Below, one piece after another: positions 1 to 8,475 of a stretch of DNA of 64,000 bases (the stretch's first letter is position 1; each line of letters opens with the position of its first letter). Position numbers and translations under genes: made by a program. The notes under the pieces were generated by a model that was given only the letters and a program-made list of their open reading frames with translations, searched no databases and had not been told where the DNA came from. The stretch spans positions 2,415,555 to 2,479,554 of the forward strand of contig NZ_CP024091.1 in the NCBI RefSeq assembly GCF_002736205.1, read 5' to 3'. This DNA comes from Pedobacter ginsengisoli. GTDB lineage: Bacteria > Bacteroidota > Bacteroidia > Sphingobacteriales > Sphingobacteriaceae.

Positions 1-61
1 AAGCCAACATTATCAGCATAACGACTCCTAAAAGACGTACAGTTTTCTTAAAGCATTTCAT
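1..61 (-). CDS. Partial secreted or lipoprotein-like protein, N-terminus only
   Basis: An ATG at 61-59 on the minus strand opens a frame that runs off the left edge of the window. The 20 visible residues begin MKCFKKTVRLLGVVMLIML, a basic n-region followed by a hydrophobic stretch, so it is the start of a signal peptide or membrane anchor. Nothing of the mature protein is present, so no function can be given. It lies downstream of, and on the same strand as, the two small genes at 133-784. Confidence 0.45.
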   Translation of the reverse strand, partial: MKCFKKTVRLLGVVMLIMLA

Positions 62-132
62 AAAAAAAGTGTGGAAAAAGCCCTTCGGCCATTAAATCTC
101 TTGTAAAAAACAGATAGTATTAGAAAACTAAA

Positions 133-534
133 CTAAGCCGGGAGGCTTGTTTTTTGAGATTCCATATGAAAAAGAAATATCCTGGCAGCTGAAGTACCAA
201 TTAGAAAATTAATTAATAAAACCAGAAGAGAATTGGCGTTAAACGCTATATGAACCATCCGGTTTTTAAATATCAGGATATTTTCAAAAGCATCTCTTAA
301 TAAAGATGGGTTAAAATAAGCCGGTCTATTTTTTTCAATAAAACTCTTGTAGAATATTTTGTGGACTTTTATTTCATCCTGATTAAGAATTCTTTTTTCT
401 GTAGTATATATTGAATTAACAGAATAGCTAACATTATATTGAGCAGATAATGCAAATAAGTTAACGAATATAAAAAGCCCCATAGTCCAATGGAGAAATA
501 GCCCTTTATAATTCACAGACTTAATTTTCATCAT
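133..534 (-). CDS. Small membrane protein of unknown function
   Basis: A 133-residue protein that I do not recognise. It has a hydrophobic segment at about residues 13-32 that could be a signal anchor, a polar middle of about 65 residues rich in Lys, Asn and Phe, and a second hydrophobic segment at about residues 98-118. Two-pass topology with the middle outside the cytoplasm is plausible. Two consecutive ATG codons (534 and 531) are possible starts. It follows the HMA-like gene at 557-784 by 22 bp on the same strand, so the two may be co-transcribed. Confidence 0.5.
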   Translation of the reverse strand: MMKIKSVNYKGLFLHWTMGLFIFVNLFALSAQYNVSYSVNSIYTTEKRILNQDEIKVHKIFYKSFIEKNRPAYFNPSLLRDAFENILIFKNRMVHIAFNANSLLVLLINFLIGTSAARIFLFHMESQKTSLPA

Positions 535-556
535 ATTACATCAATGATAATCAATT

Positions 557-784
557 TTAAAAACTTAACGATGGCGTTAATTCCTCGCAATGAAAGCCTT
601 TGTCTTTTAAAATATAATTAACCATAGGTGCACAAGGAACAGAGCTTACCACACTTAGTATTCTATCAATTCCATCGGTCCTGAATGACCAGTTGTTTTC
701 TCCGAATATGATATCCATAATAGGTCTGATAGAAATCAACTCGTATTTATCTTTTACCGAAGTTTTAAAACTAATTGTGTTCAT
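557..784 (-). CDS. Small HMA-fold-like protein without metal-binding cysteines
   Basis: A 75-residue protein whose predicted secondary structure reads beta-alpha-beta-beta-alpha-beta, the ferredoxin-like topology of heavy-metal-associated (HMA) domains. The first strand-loop is FKTSVKDK, where true HMA domains have MxCxxC, so copper binding is unlikely. It is a clear paralogue of the protein at 47008-47244: both have an FKTSV[KR]DK start, an NW.F strand, ILxVVSxSS-like strand three and a G[FK]xCEEL end. A TTTTGTCTGTTT motif 78 bp upstream resembles the motif 73 bp upstream of the paralogue. Role unknown. Confidence 0.6.
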   Translation of the reverse strand: MNTISFKTSVKDKYELISIRPIMDIIFGENNWSFRTDGIDRILSVVSSVPCAPMVNYILKDKGFHCEELTPSLSF

Positions 785-862
785 CGCTTTATGATCTATC
801 TAATGAATAACTTACCATAAAGATGAGGGTTATTACTAAATCATACCAGTTCTACCCGGCTA

Positions 863-874
863 AAACAGACAAAA
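863..874 (-). promoter_or_regulatory. TTTTGTCYGTTT motif, copy C
   Basis: Minus-strand TTTTGTCTGTTT, one mismatch from the TTTTGTCCGTTT found at 44955-44966 and 46923-46934 on either side of the LytTR two-component system. It lies 78 bp before the start of the HMA-like gene at 557-784. Part of it overlaps the T-tract of the terminator of the upstream glycosidase gene, so the T-run may be fortuitous. Confidence 0.3.
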
Positions 875-903
875 AAACCGACGAATGGTAAGAAAACGTC
901 GGT
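871..903 (-). terminator. Rho-independent terminator of the glycosidase gene
   Basis: On the minus strand, ACCGACG (903-897) and CGTCGGT (883-877) form a perfect 7-bp stem around a 13-nt loop, followed directly by seven T residues. It lies about 24 nt after the stop codon of the gene at 927-3125. Confidence 0.7.
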
Positions 904-926
904 GAAAAAATCAGGGTGCAATTGAA

Positions 927-3125
927 TTATTCAATTTGCACCCAGGTATAACTTTCTGGCTTAAGTGTACAGGTATACGAAATCTCGTAATCTCTGTTTA
1001 AAGTATACTTTTTAGCCACTCCTTCTTTCTCTTTTACCGTAGCTGTGGTAGTTAAACCAGTATAATACAAAGGAACTTTTATTGTGCGGGTAATTTCTTT
1101 TTTAGATGGGTTATACAACATCATTAAACCTTTGGTTTTTAGCTTAGGGTTTACGTGTAATATACCATCCCAATCCCTGCCATCGGCTCTTCTTAAGTGT
1201 ATAATTTCTGAGTTCAGTATATCTCTGTATTTCTTATACCAATCTATTACCTTAATTACAGTTTGCTTGGTGGTTTCGGTATCATATAAACGCGGGCCAC
1301 GATAACAAGCCTGTACACCTGCACCGTAATACTGCATCATTAACTGTTCGTAATCTTTTAAATGGTCTTTTAGCGGTTCTAAAACTGCCTCGGCTCCACC
1401 GCCCTGATAAACGGTTAGGGGAACAAAACCCCAGCTCATAGACGAAGTTTTTTCCCACGTGCCATCAAATATATTCTGACGGTTCAGGATCATCTGATTG
1501 GTTCTTGGCAATGAAAAATTGACCTCTCTGTAGCCTATTGCAATTTTATGAGTACCATCCAGAAAATACCAGTCTGGTGCGTTAATATACACCCCTCTTT
1601 CGTTCAATGTACGGTACAAATCTTTCTGAATCTCCATTTGTTTCCACTGCGAATCTTCTAAACCTTTATGGCCCGGATGCGAGGTCGAAGCACAAACATC
1701 TCCAGGATACGGACCATCATTTTCCCATATATCGAAACCTGTTTTTGCATAAAAATTCTTTATTTTATCGCGATAAGCTAAGCCCCATTTACTGCCAAAA
1801 CATGGTGCATTACCAAAAAATGCACCGCCTGTTTTTCCTGTTTTTGGGTTAATTACGTCATCTTCCTCGCTAATTTTTCTGGAGCTAAATAATGAATAGC
1901 TGCCAATAAATACTTTCTTGCTATGTGCATAATCTGCCAGTTCTTTCCACTTTTTAATATTCGCCGCCGTGGTATCTTCCATATTACAATGGCTGCCAAA
2001 ACTTAATATTAATGCTTCATAGCCTGTAGCCGCACATTGATCTATTGCGGTTCGTACCTGATCGTCATTTTTACTAACCAGGTGCATAAAAATTGGGTTG
2101 GCAGTAGTCCAGGGCGCTATGGCATTGTACATTTTGCGTATGGCCAAGCCTCTTCTTTCCCTATCATAACTATCCATTAACAGTTCTAGCGTGCGTACTG
2201 ATTTAAAAATACCACCTTTTTCAAGATCAATGCCCGGTGCTTTATCAGGGTATACTTCTAATAAACATGGCGTTTGATAATCGTAATTAACTTGCGAGGT
2301 ATAAGTAGAATCAACCTTCCAATGCGTTGTCTGATCGCTTAAATCGTATCGCATTGCGTTATTAAAAGCATAGTTAGTTTCTAAGTAAATGCCTTGTGGT
2401 TTAGCCATTTTTTCCGGCGATCCAACTACAGCGCTCTGCTCCTCAACCATTCCTAATATTTCATTAACTACACGATCAATTTTAAATGATTTATCTGCCT
2501 GATTTTGAATAGCTAACGACTTTACAATTAAAGGTAAACCATCGTACAATTCGTAATTTACACTTACCGTTAAACCCTTCAATTCATCGGCCCCTGCCTT
2601 GTATAGAAACGATACCATTTTGCCTGTAGGCTGCTGATTATTGCTGGCCCAGAACTTACTTTTCCAATTGATGTATGGCGAAATTGGTTTAATATCGAAA
2701 GAAACAAATTGAAAGGCATTTTTATCTGACGTAAATCTATCAAGCCATTCAGGTAAAAGGTAAGCATTTTCTTTTTGCCCTTTTAGGCCTCCAACCTCGT
2801 AATCCTTACCATTAATGGTTATGCGAGCTTCTGGTTTTATAGACCTTAGCAACTGTCTGCCGTTTATTAAATTCACATAATCAACACATGCCACATTAGG
2901 CGATATTCTGAATACCCTTTTGGTTAAACCGTTTTCAAGTACCACATCGTTCCCCGACTTATAAATAGCCGCTTTATAAGATTGCGAATTCAACAACCAA
3001 TCTGCAGCGGCAGGTTTAGTTTTTGCCGAAGTACCCTGGGCACTGGCATTATTTAATTGCCCCAATAAGATTAGAGATGCGCAGGCAACAACATGCCTGA
3101 ATTTAAGATTTTGTAACCCTTTCAT
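927..3125 (-). CDS. Secreted glycoside hydrolase-like protein (alpha-galactosidase-type barrel)
   Basis: A 732-residue protein with a signal peptide ending near ASAQ (residue 30). The N-terminal half (about 45-330) looks like a beta-sandwich, followed by a TIM-barrel-like region (about 335-600) and a small C-terminal beta domain. This order is that of alpha-galactosidase-like enzymes of the GH27/GH36/GH129 type. A candidate catalytic strand is DIWENDGPYPGD at about 465-476; Asp470 is a possible nucleophile, but this is inference and I cannot name the family. The start codon is one base from the stop of the GH20 gene upstream, so the two are almost certainly translated together and may act on the same N-acetylhexosamine-containing glycan in the periplasm. 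Confidence 0.6.
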   Translation of the reverse strand: MKGLQNLKFRHVVACASLILLGQLNNASAQGTSAKTKPAAADWLLNSQSYKAAIYKSGNDVVLENGLTKRVFRISPNVACVDYVNLINGRQLLRSIKPEARITINGKDYEVGGLKGQKENAYLLPEWLDRFTSDKNAFQFVSFDIKPISPYINWKSKFWASNNQQPTGKMVSFLYKAGADELKGLTVSVNYELYDGLPLIVKSLAIQNQADKSFKIDRVVNEILGMVEEQSAVVGSPEKMAKPQGIYLETNYAFNNAMRYDLSDQTTHWKVDSTYTSQVNYDYQTPCLLEVYPDKAPGIDLEKGGIFKSVRTLELLMDSYDRERRGLAIRKMYNAIAPWTTANPIFMHLVSKNDDQVRTAIDQCAATGYEALILSFGSHCNMEDTTAANIKKWKELADYAHSKKVFIGSYSLFSSRKISEEDDVINPKTGKTGGAFFGNAPCFGSKWGLAYRDKIKNFYAKTGFDIWENDGPYPGDVCASTSHPGHKGLEDSQWKQMEIQKDLYRTLNERGVYINAPDWYFLDGTHKIAIGYREVNFSLPRTNQMILNRQNIFDGTWEKTSSMSWGFVPLTVYQGGGAEAVLEPLKDHLKDYEQLMMQYYGAGVQACYRGPRLYDTETTKQTVIKVIDWYKKYRDILNSEIIHLRRADGRDWDGILHVNPKLKTKGLMMLYNPSKKEITRTIKVPLYYTGLTTTATVKEKEGVAKKYTLNRDYEISYTCTLKPESYTWVQIE

Positions 3126-3126
3126 G

Positions 3127-4962
3127 TTATTTTGCTTTTTTTACTGGTTTAGGGAAATAATCGGTAGAACTTTTGCGCTTATTGTTAAAAAACAATGCAT
3201 AACGGATTAACTCGCCCTTTTTTAATACTACAGGTTGCTTGTAAACTAACGATTGCTCAGTTACATCAGATCCATCAGTTGTGTACCTAATAATACTTGC
3301 CTTTGTAGGATCGGTAAGTGTTACTTTAACTGTGCTATCAGCATTTACTACTGTTTCCCTTACTGCTACCGGAATTCTGAACTGAATACCCTGCTTATCA
3401 TATCGCTGATATTGTGTGCTTAACCTGCCTTTAAAATCATCGAAATTTTTAAGTGCTTTTGGCGTCCAGTCAATCTCAGCTAAAGCAGCAATACGCGGAT
3501 AAACCATATATTCAAAATAATCTTCGGTTCCAATAAACTCGGTCCATAAGTTACCTTGTGCGCCTAAAATATGTTTTGCCTCTGTTTCGTTTAATGCCGG
3601 GTGTACTGGTTCAAAAGCGTATACACTATCAATAGGCACCCAATAACCAATTGCCATTGGCTCAATTTTAGGATCGGCCTGATAACCATCTATATACAAA
3701 TGTGAATAAGGCGACATGATTACATCATGGCCACTTTTGGCAGCTTTTAATCCACTTTCAACTCCTAACCATGAGTGTACTGTGGCATTGTCAGCAAGGC
3801 CTCCCTGCATAATTTCTTCCCATCCTATTATCTTTTTTCCTTTGCTGTTGATGAATTTCTCCATTCTCTGGATAAACCAGCTTTGAAGTGCAGCCTCGTC
3901 TTTTAAGCCTTCTTTTTTTATCCGAGCCTGACATTTAGGGCAGGTATGCCATGCATCGTGGGGAGCCTCGTCTCCACCAATGTGAATATACTGCGATGGG
4001 AATAAAGGCATTACCTCATTCAAAACATCTTCTAAAAATGTAAATACTGTATCGTTACCTGCGCAATAAAGATCTTTAGAAACTCCCCAAACCTTTCTTA
4101 CTTCAAATGGTTTTCCGTTTTCGAAACTAACATCTCCGCAGGCAAGGTATGGATAGGCAGTAATGGCCGCTACAGAGTGGCCCGGCATTTCTATTTCAGG
4201 AATTACCTCTACGAATCTGGATGTTGCGTAGGCTACTACCTCTTTAATCTGATCCTGGGTGTAATAACCACCATATCTAACACTATCCACATCCTTTTTT
4301 CTATTGGGGCCAATTTGTGTTCCATTTCTGTAGGCAGCAATTTCCTGTAGTTTTGGATATTTTTTTATCTCTATTCTCCAACCCTGATCTTCTGTTAAAT
4401 GCCAGTGAAATTTGTTTAATTTATGCTTAGCTAGCTGATCTATAAATTTCTTTATATACTGTACCGAGAACATATGGCGGCAGTTGTCCATAAGCATCCC
4501 TCTCCAGCTAAACCGAGGTTCATCTTCTATATAAACACAAGGCAGCTTTTTAGCTCCGTTAACGGGCACCAACTGCAATAATGTTTGAATTCCGTAAAAT
4601 AACCCATTTTCTGTTCCCGCTTTTATAGAAACTCCGTTTGCTTTAACTTCTAACACATATCCCTCTTTTGAAGTTACCTTAGGGTCTATATTAAGGCTTA
4701 TGGTTTTTGCATTTTTCTGCATCCACATACCTGTACGCAGCTCAGGTTTAATTCCTGCAGTTTCTTTAATAGAAGATTGGGCAAATTCTGCAAGCTCCTT
4801 TAAATTAGCGGATGGATAGCTGACGTATACATTTTTATCAAGCACAAGACTCCCTTTGCGTTCTTCCAGCTTGGCTGGTAAAGGAATTATTGAAATCTTG
4901 GATTGTGCAGACAATTTGAGTGTGCAAATCATCAGCAAAGCGATTGCTAACAGTCGGTTCAT
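3127..4962 (-). CDS. Beta-N-acetylhexosaminidase, GH20 family
   Basis: Removes terminal N-acetylglucosamine or N-acetylgalactosamine from glycans, probably in the periplasm. I chose the ATG at 4962 because it gives a normal signal peptide (MNRLLAIALL... ending LSAQ); the frame is open 18 codons further upstream but that extension is polar. The protein is 611 residues: GH20 N-terminal domain (about 20-140), the catalytic barrel (about 145-490) with the diagnostic Asp-Glu pair in HIGGDEAPHDAW (residues 331-332), HWHLTEDQGWR earlier in the barrel, and a C-terminal chitobiase-like beta domain with RYTTDG. It is first of a two-gene unit with the glycosidase at 927-3125. Confidence 0.93.
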   Translation of the reverse strand: MNRLLAIALLMICTLKLSAQSKISIIPLPAKLEERKGSLVLDKNVYVSYPSANLKELAEFAQSSIKETAGIKPELRTGMWMQKNAKTISLNIDPKVTSKEGYVLEVKANGVSIKAGTENGLFYGIQTLLQLVPVNGAKKLPCVYIEDEPRFSWRGMLMDNCRHMFSVQYIKKFIDQLAKHKLNKFHWHLTEDQGWRIEIKKYPKLQEIAAYRNGTQIGPNRKKDVDSVRYGGYYTQDQIKEVVAYATSRFVEVIPEIEMPGHSVAAITAYPYLACGDVSFENGKPFEVRKVWGVSKDLYCAGNDTVFTFLEDVLNEVMPLFPSQYIHIGGDEAPHDAWHTCPKCQARIKKEGLKDEAALQSWFIQRMEKFINSKGKKIIGWEEIMQGGLADNATVHSWLGVESGLKAAKSGHDVIMSPYSHLYIDGYQADPKIEPMAIGYWVPIDSVYAFEPVHPALNETEAKHILGAQGNLWTEFIGTEDYFEYMVYPRIAALAEIDWTPKALKNFDDFKGRLSTQYQRYDKQGIQFRIPVAVRETVVNADSTVKVTLTDPTKASIIRYTTDGSDVTEQSLVYKQPVVLKKGELIRYALFFNNKRKSSTDYFPKPVKKAK

Positions 4963-5060
4963 GTGTGTTTTTTGGTTATTTAAAATAAAACAGTTGTTGT
5001 TTAGTTTTGTAAACAAATGCTAGTTAACAGTTTTATTTTAAAAAATCAATCAAACACATA

Positions 5061-5076
5061 ACGCAAACCGTTGCGT
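5061..5076 (-). terminator. Weak hairpin downstream of the lipid hydroxylase gene
   Basis: ACGCAA and TTGCGT form a perfect 6-bp stem with a 4-nt loop, 35 nt after the stop of the gene at 5112-5714. On the minus strand a T-rich stretch follows only about 20 nt later, so it is a weak terminator at best. Confidence 0.25.
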
Positions 5077-5111
5077 AATTTTATTGAAACTGTATGTGGC
5101 AATTTAGTTAG

Positions 5112-5714
5112 TTATCTGGTACCAAAAACTTTATCCCAAATGTCGGATGTTACCCCATATTTTTTGGTCGAATCATCATAATGGTGAAGCATATGCTGCT
5201 GCTTAAGTTTTTTCCAGAAAGCATTTTTGAATTGAGCATGGTGCAACATATAATGGGTCATATCGTAGCACAGGTAACCAAAAATAAATCCGGCAAAAAA
5301 GCCCTCCAGCATAGCTGGTGCAAGTAACCATTTAAACAGGAAGAAAAATGCAAGTGCAAGTGGTATACTTGCCGATGGTGGCATTACCAACCGTTGTGCA
5401 TCATTTGGATAATCGTGATGAACACCATGAAAAATGAAGTGAATTCTTTTACCCCATTCAGATTTAGGATAAAAATGAAAAACAAAGCGATGAAGTACGT
5501 ATTCAGTTAATGTCCAGATAAACAAGCCTAAAAGAAAATGACCCAAAAATCCTAAAATTCCATTAGCATTGAATGATTCCCAACAAAAATATCCTACCAC
5601 AGGCACATATACAATAAGCGGAACAAAATACGGCACTTTAGATAAACCCTCAAAAAGCGGGTTTTTGAACATTCTAATTGATTCCCTAGAATTAGATATA
5701 AAATTCTTCTTCAT
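5112..5714 (-). CDS. Fatty acid hydroxylase superfamily membrane enzyme
   Basis: A 200-residue, multi-pass di-iron membrane protein of the fatty acid hydroxylase/sterol desaturase family. The histidine boxes are HRFVFH, HGVHH, HYMLHH and QQHMLHHY, spaced among four or so hydrophobic segments. Fatty acid 2-hydroxylases acting on ceramides have the same layout, which fits the sphingolipid-rich membranes of Sphingobacteriaceae; that substrate is inference. The first codon of the open frame is GTG at 5717 and is followed directly by ATG at 5714, which I use. Confidence 0.85.
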   Translation of the reverse strand: MKKNFISNSRESIRMFKNPLFEGLSKVPYFVPLIVYVPVVGYFCWESFNANGILGFLGHFLLGLFIWTLTEYVLHRFVFHFYPKSEWGKRIHFIFHGVHHDYPNDAQRLVMPPSASIPLALAFFFLFKWLLAPAMLEGFFAGFIFGYLCYDMTHYMLHHAQFKNAFWKKLKQQHMLHHYDDSTKKYGVTSDIWDKVFGTR

Positions 5715-5816
5715 CACTACTAATTTTTGATGGTTTTAAAACGAGAGTTCTAAATTACGTCTTTTCTTACATTTAGCATTACCTAAATTGAGTAATTTAC
5801 CGAATTTTGATACTTC

Positions 5817-8381
5817 TTAGTATCGGAATTTCATGGCAACGTAAGGATACCAGCCTTCGGTGGAATGTCCCATCACAAAACGAAGCACGGTTAATGATGC
5901 CGGAGCAAAATATATACCCCCTCCATATCCCTGATGCCACACATCAGATTTTTCTCCTTTTTTCCATACCCTGCCAACGTCATGAAACCCAAGCAACCCG
6001 AACTGACCCGGTAAAATGTAATTCATAAAGTTTGCCACCTTTATCCTTAACTCCAGGTTGTTGTATAAGCTATGCTGGCCCCCAAATCTAAATTCTCTAT
6101 AGCCCAATAAATTGCCCTGGCCGCCCAGAAAACTAGACTGGTAAAATGCCTGCTTACCCACTGTAACGCCACCACCAACTCTATCTGTTAAAACAAACCT
6201 GCTTGCTTTATCTATATTTTTATATACTGAAAATGAAGCACTTAACTGAGCCATAGAATTAGACACACCATTTATACCCTTATAAGCCACCAATTTACTT
6301 TCAAAGTACGTTCCTGATGTTGGCAAAATATCACTGTTGCGGTTGTTATTTGTAAAGTTTGCTACAGCACCTGCATACAGTTTGTCTTTTGTTATGGTTG
6401 CACTATCTGGAGAATGCAATTCTGAAGTGTTCGTTATAAAACGGCCTTCGTTATCGTCGCTACTATATCTATAATACTGCAAAGATGGACCTATACTAAA
6501 AGTAGATTTTGAACCAATCCATCGTATAGATGGATCTATTTGGAACAAGCTGAATCTTGCACGATAATACCTTATAAAATCTCCTGTTTTGTTAAAAGAA
6601 GTTTCGTTACCCAAACCGTAAAAATTTTGTGAATTCTCTGGGGCCAGGGCATCTGCTTGTAAAATAATATCGGCCTTACCCAGAACTTTAAGTAATTCGC
6701 CCCGATAATTAAACCTGAAGCCAGAGGTTGCAAAAGAATGCAAAAATGAGAAGGAATGCGTGCTTCCATGCGGTAGTTTTCTAAAACCCGGCTGGGTAAT
6801 TTTATACGACAAACCAAGTAGCACCCTGTCATCAATATTATAGCTGGCATTTAAAAGCAGCATATTTCTTTTATAAAGATCGGTGTAAACAAAGTGAGTA
6901 TTAGAAGTATCATTATCTAACCTTTTTAACAACCTGTCGGTATTTCCGCTAAAAGTAATGTTATCGTCTTTGCCATAAACCCGAACTTTACGAAGCGAAT
7001 TTTCTACATGAAAAGCTTTTTTACCTTCAACACTAACTATTTTTAGTTTAATGGCCGAAGTTTTATTGTTCAATATCAAACTATCATTGCCATCTTTTAC
7101 ATATAGCCTTATTTCCTTTGTTACCTTTGGGTTAAAGGTTCGGTTAAAAATAACATCCTTAATGTGCCCCTCTTTTGATATTTTATGAATAGTTACGTTT
7201 AAAGCCCTATCTGGAGCGTCTGTTATATCAATTAATTCGTTTTTATTACTAACCTGGATATCTACAATACTATTTATGAAGCGGTAGTACTTACTCATCA
7301 ATTCAGGAAGGTTTTTTCTTCTTTCCTTAAGTTGGGCAAGTATGCTGTCGTGGCGTAATGAGTAACCCGGTTCAGGCAGTTTTTTAAGCGCCTTTTCAAA
7401 TAGATCATCAGTTAAAGAGGCGCAAAAATCTTTTACTACTTCATCCCATTCCTTTTCATCTATGCCCGAAAACCATTTGCCATAAATGGCCCTTCCTTCC
7501 CAAAAAAACCAATTAATGTCGGGCAGGTTTCTTTCATATCCCTGTATCATTGGCAGCAACCATGATGATTGGGCATATCTTGGTATAAGGCCTTCTGATA
7601 AGTAAAAAACCTGATCCCTATCTCGTGGAATTGGTGCATATTTCATTGTTCCATCAGCATTCTTTTCAGGCTTCCACCTCCACTGATCTTCGTGCCTGTC
7701 CCAATCGCCCAATAAAGCATCCAGTGCTTTTGCCCTTAACAATAATTTACCATCGTAAGTATTATCATTATCATCGTTTAGCTTACGCATCATTTTCTCC
7801 GAATTATCGGTATCGCCAACAGGCTCCCGCTCCTCCAGTAAGCAAAGGGTATTCTGGAATACGCTGGCAAATTCGCCTAACTCTGCATCGGGCAAAACCC
7901 AGCCAATCATCGGATCACTATGTGGTACATTTACGGCATCGGCTATATCAGGTACGACCAGGGCCGAAAAAGGATTCTGGGCCGACATATTGTCTTTTAC
8001 CACCGTACCTGCAAAGGTTTTTCTGAATACTGCCGGAATTAATACTTCAGGAAACTTCTCTACACTTCTAAGTACCCACTCCTTACCTTGCTTATCAAGC
8101 AATCTTAATGAATGAGATTGATTGCCACCGCCTCTTTTTACCGGGGTTAAACCTCCCTTTATTTCCGATATTTTAATAATGGGCACTCTGGTGCTTAGCG
8201 CATATTCTTTTCTGTAATTTTCTCCAAACAAAAAGCGGTGGAATTTACTTACACTATCATACTTAGGATAAATTTTAACACTTATGGAGTCTTGCCCTCT
8301 TGATACCAGGCATGCCATTATTAAAGTAAGGGAGAGAAAGAATTTAATCATACTTAAATATCTGCATATAAAGCTACGCAT
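5817..8381 (-). CDS. Outer-membrane barrel protein with N-terminal kinase-like domain
   Basis: An 854-residue exported protein. The C-terminal third to half (about 515-854) reads as a BamA/TamA (surface antigen D15) beta-barrel with repeated aromatic-ended strands and a final Tyr. The N-terminal region (about 60-350) has features of atypical secreted kinases (HipA, FAM20C, CotH): a glycine-rich turn RGGGNQSHSLRL (83-94) before a strand with VLRSVEK (Lys109), a catalytic-loop-like GDWDRHEDQWRW (225-236), and IPRDRDQVF (251-259) where the Mg-binding Asp would lie. Fold and activity are inference. Two starts are possible; ATG at 8351 (MIKFFLSLTL) gives a more typical signal peptide. Residue numbers here use 8381. 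Confidence 0.7.
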   Translation of the reverse strand: MRSFICRYLSMIKFFLSLTLIMACLVSRGQDSISVKIYPKYDSVSKFHRFLFGENYRKEYALSTRVPIIKISEIKGGLTPVKRGGGNQSHSLRLLDKQGKEWVLRSVEKFPEVLIPAVFRKTFAGTVVKDNMSAQNPFSALVVPDIADAVNVPHSDPMIGWVLPDAELGEFASVFQNTLCLLEEREPVGDTDNSEKMMRKLNDDNDNTYDGKLLLRAKALDALLGDWDRHEDQWRWKPEKNADGTMKYAPIPRDRDQVFYLSEGLIPRYAQSSWLLPMIQGYERNLPDINWFFWEGRAIYGKWFSGIDEKEWDEVVKDFCASLTDDLFEKALKKLPEPGYSLRHDSILAQLKERRKNLPELMSKYYRFINSIVDIQVSNKNELIDITDAPDRALNVTIHKISKEGHIKDVIFNRTFNPKVTKEIRLYVKDGNDSLILNNKTSAIKLKIVSVEGKKAFHVENSLRKVRVYGKDDNITFSGNTDRLLKRLDNDTSNTHFVYTDLYKRNMLLLNASYNIDDRVLLGLSYKITQPGFRKLPHGSTHSFSFLHSFATSGFRFNYRGELLKVLGKADIILQADALAPENSQNFYGLGNETSFNKTGDFIRYYRARFSLFQIDPSIRWIGSKSTFSIGPSLQYYRYSSDDNEGRFITNTSELHSPDSATITKDKLYAGAVANFTNNNRNSDILPTSGTYFESKLVAYKGINGVSNSMAQLSASFSVYKNIDKASRFVLTDRVGGGVTVGKQAFYQSSFLGGQGNLLGYREFRFGGQHSLYNNLELRIKVANFMNYILPGQFGLLGFHDVGRVWKKGEKSDVWHQGYGGGIYFAPASLTVLRFVMGHSTEGWYPYVAMKFRY

Positions 8382-8420
8382 TTCTTAATCTATGGTAAGA
8401 TTTAAAATAAAACTTCGGTC

Positions 8421-8428
8421 TAAATTTG
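8421..8428 (+). promoter_or_regulatory. Candidate -7 box for the stress cassette
   Basis: TAAATTTG matches the Bacteroidota -7 consensus TAnnTTTG exactly, 47 bp before the start of the dioxygenase gene. I see no convincing -33 TTTG at the expected distance. Confidence 0.4.
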
Positions 8429-8475
8429 TACTGTTATTTAAGAATTAAATAATTAAACCATTAAAATAGGTAGCC

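Noticed and set aside
75..95. Small hairpin GCC-GAAG-GGC followed by T5 on the minus strand
   Set aside because: Only a 3-4 bp stem; too weak to call a terminator.
7625..8026. 133-codon plus-strand frame inside the barrel-fusion gene
   Set aside because: Shadow of the minus-strand gene; His/Tyr/Pro-rich composition is typical of an antisense reading.
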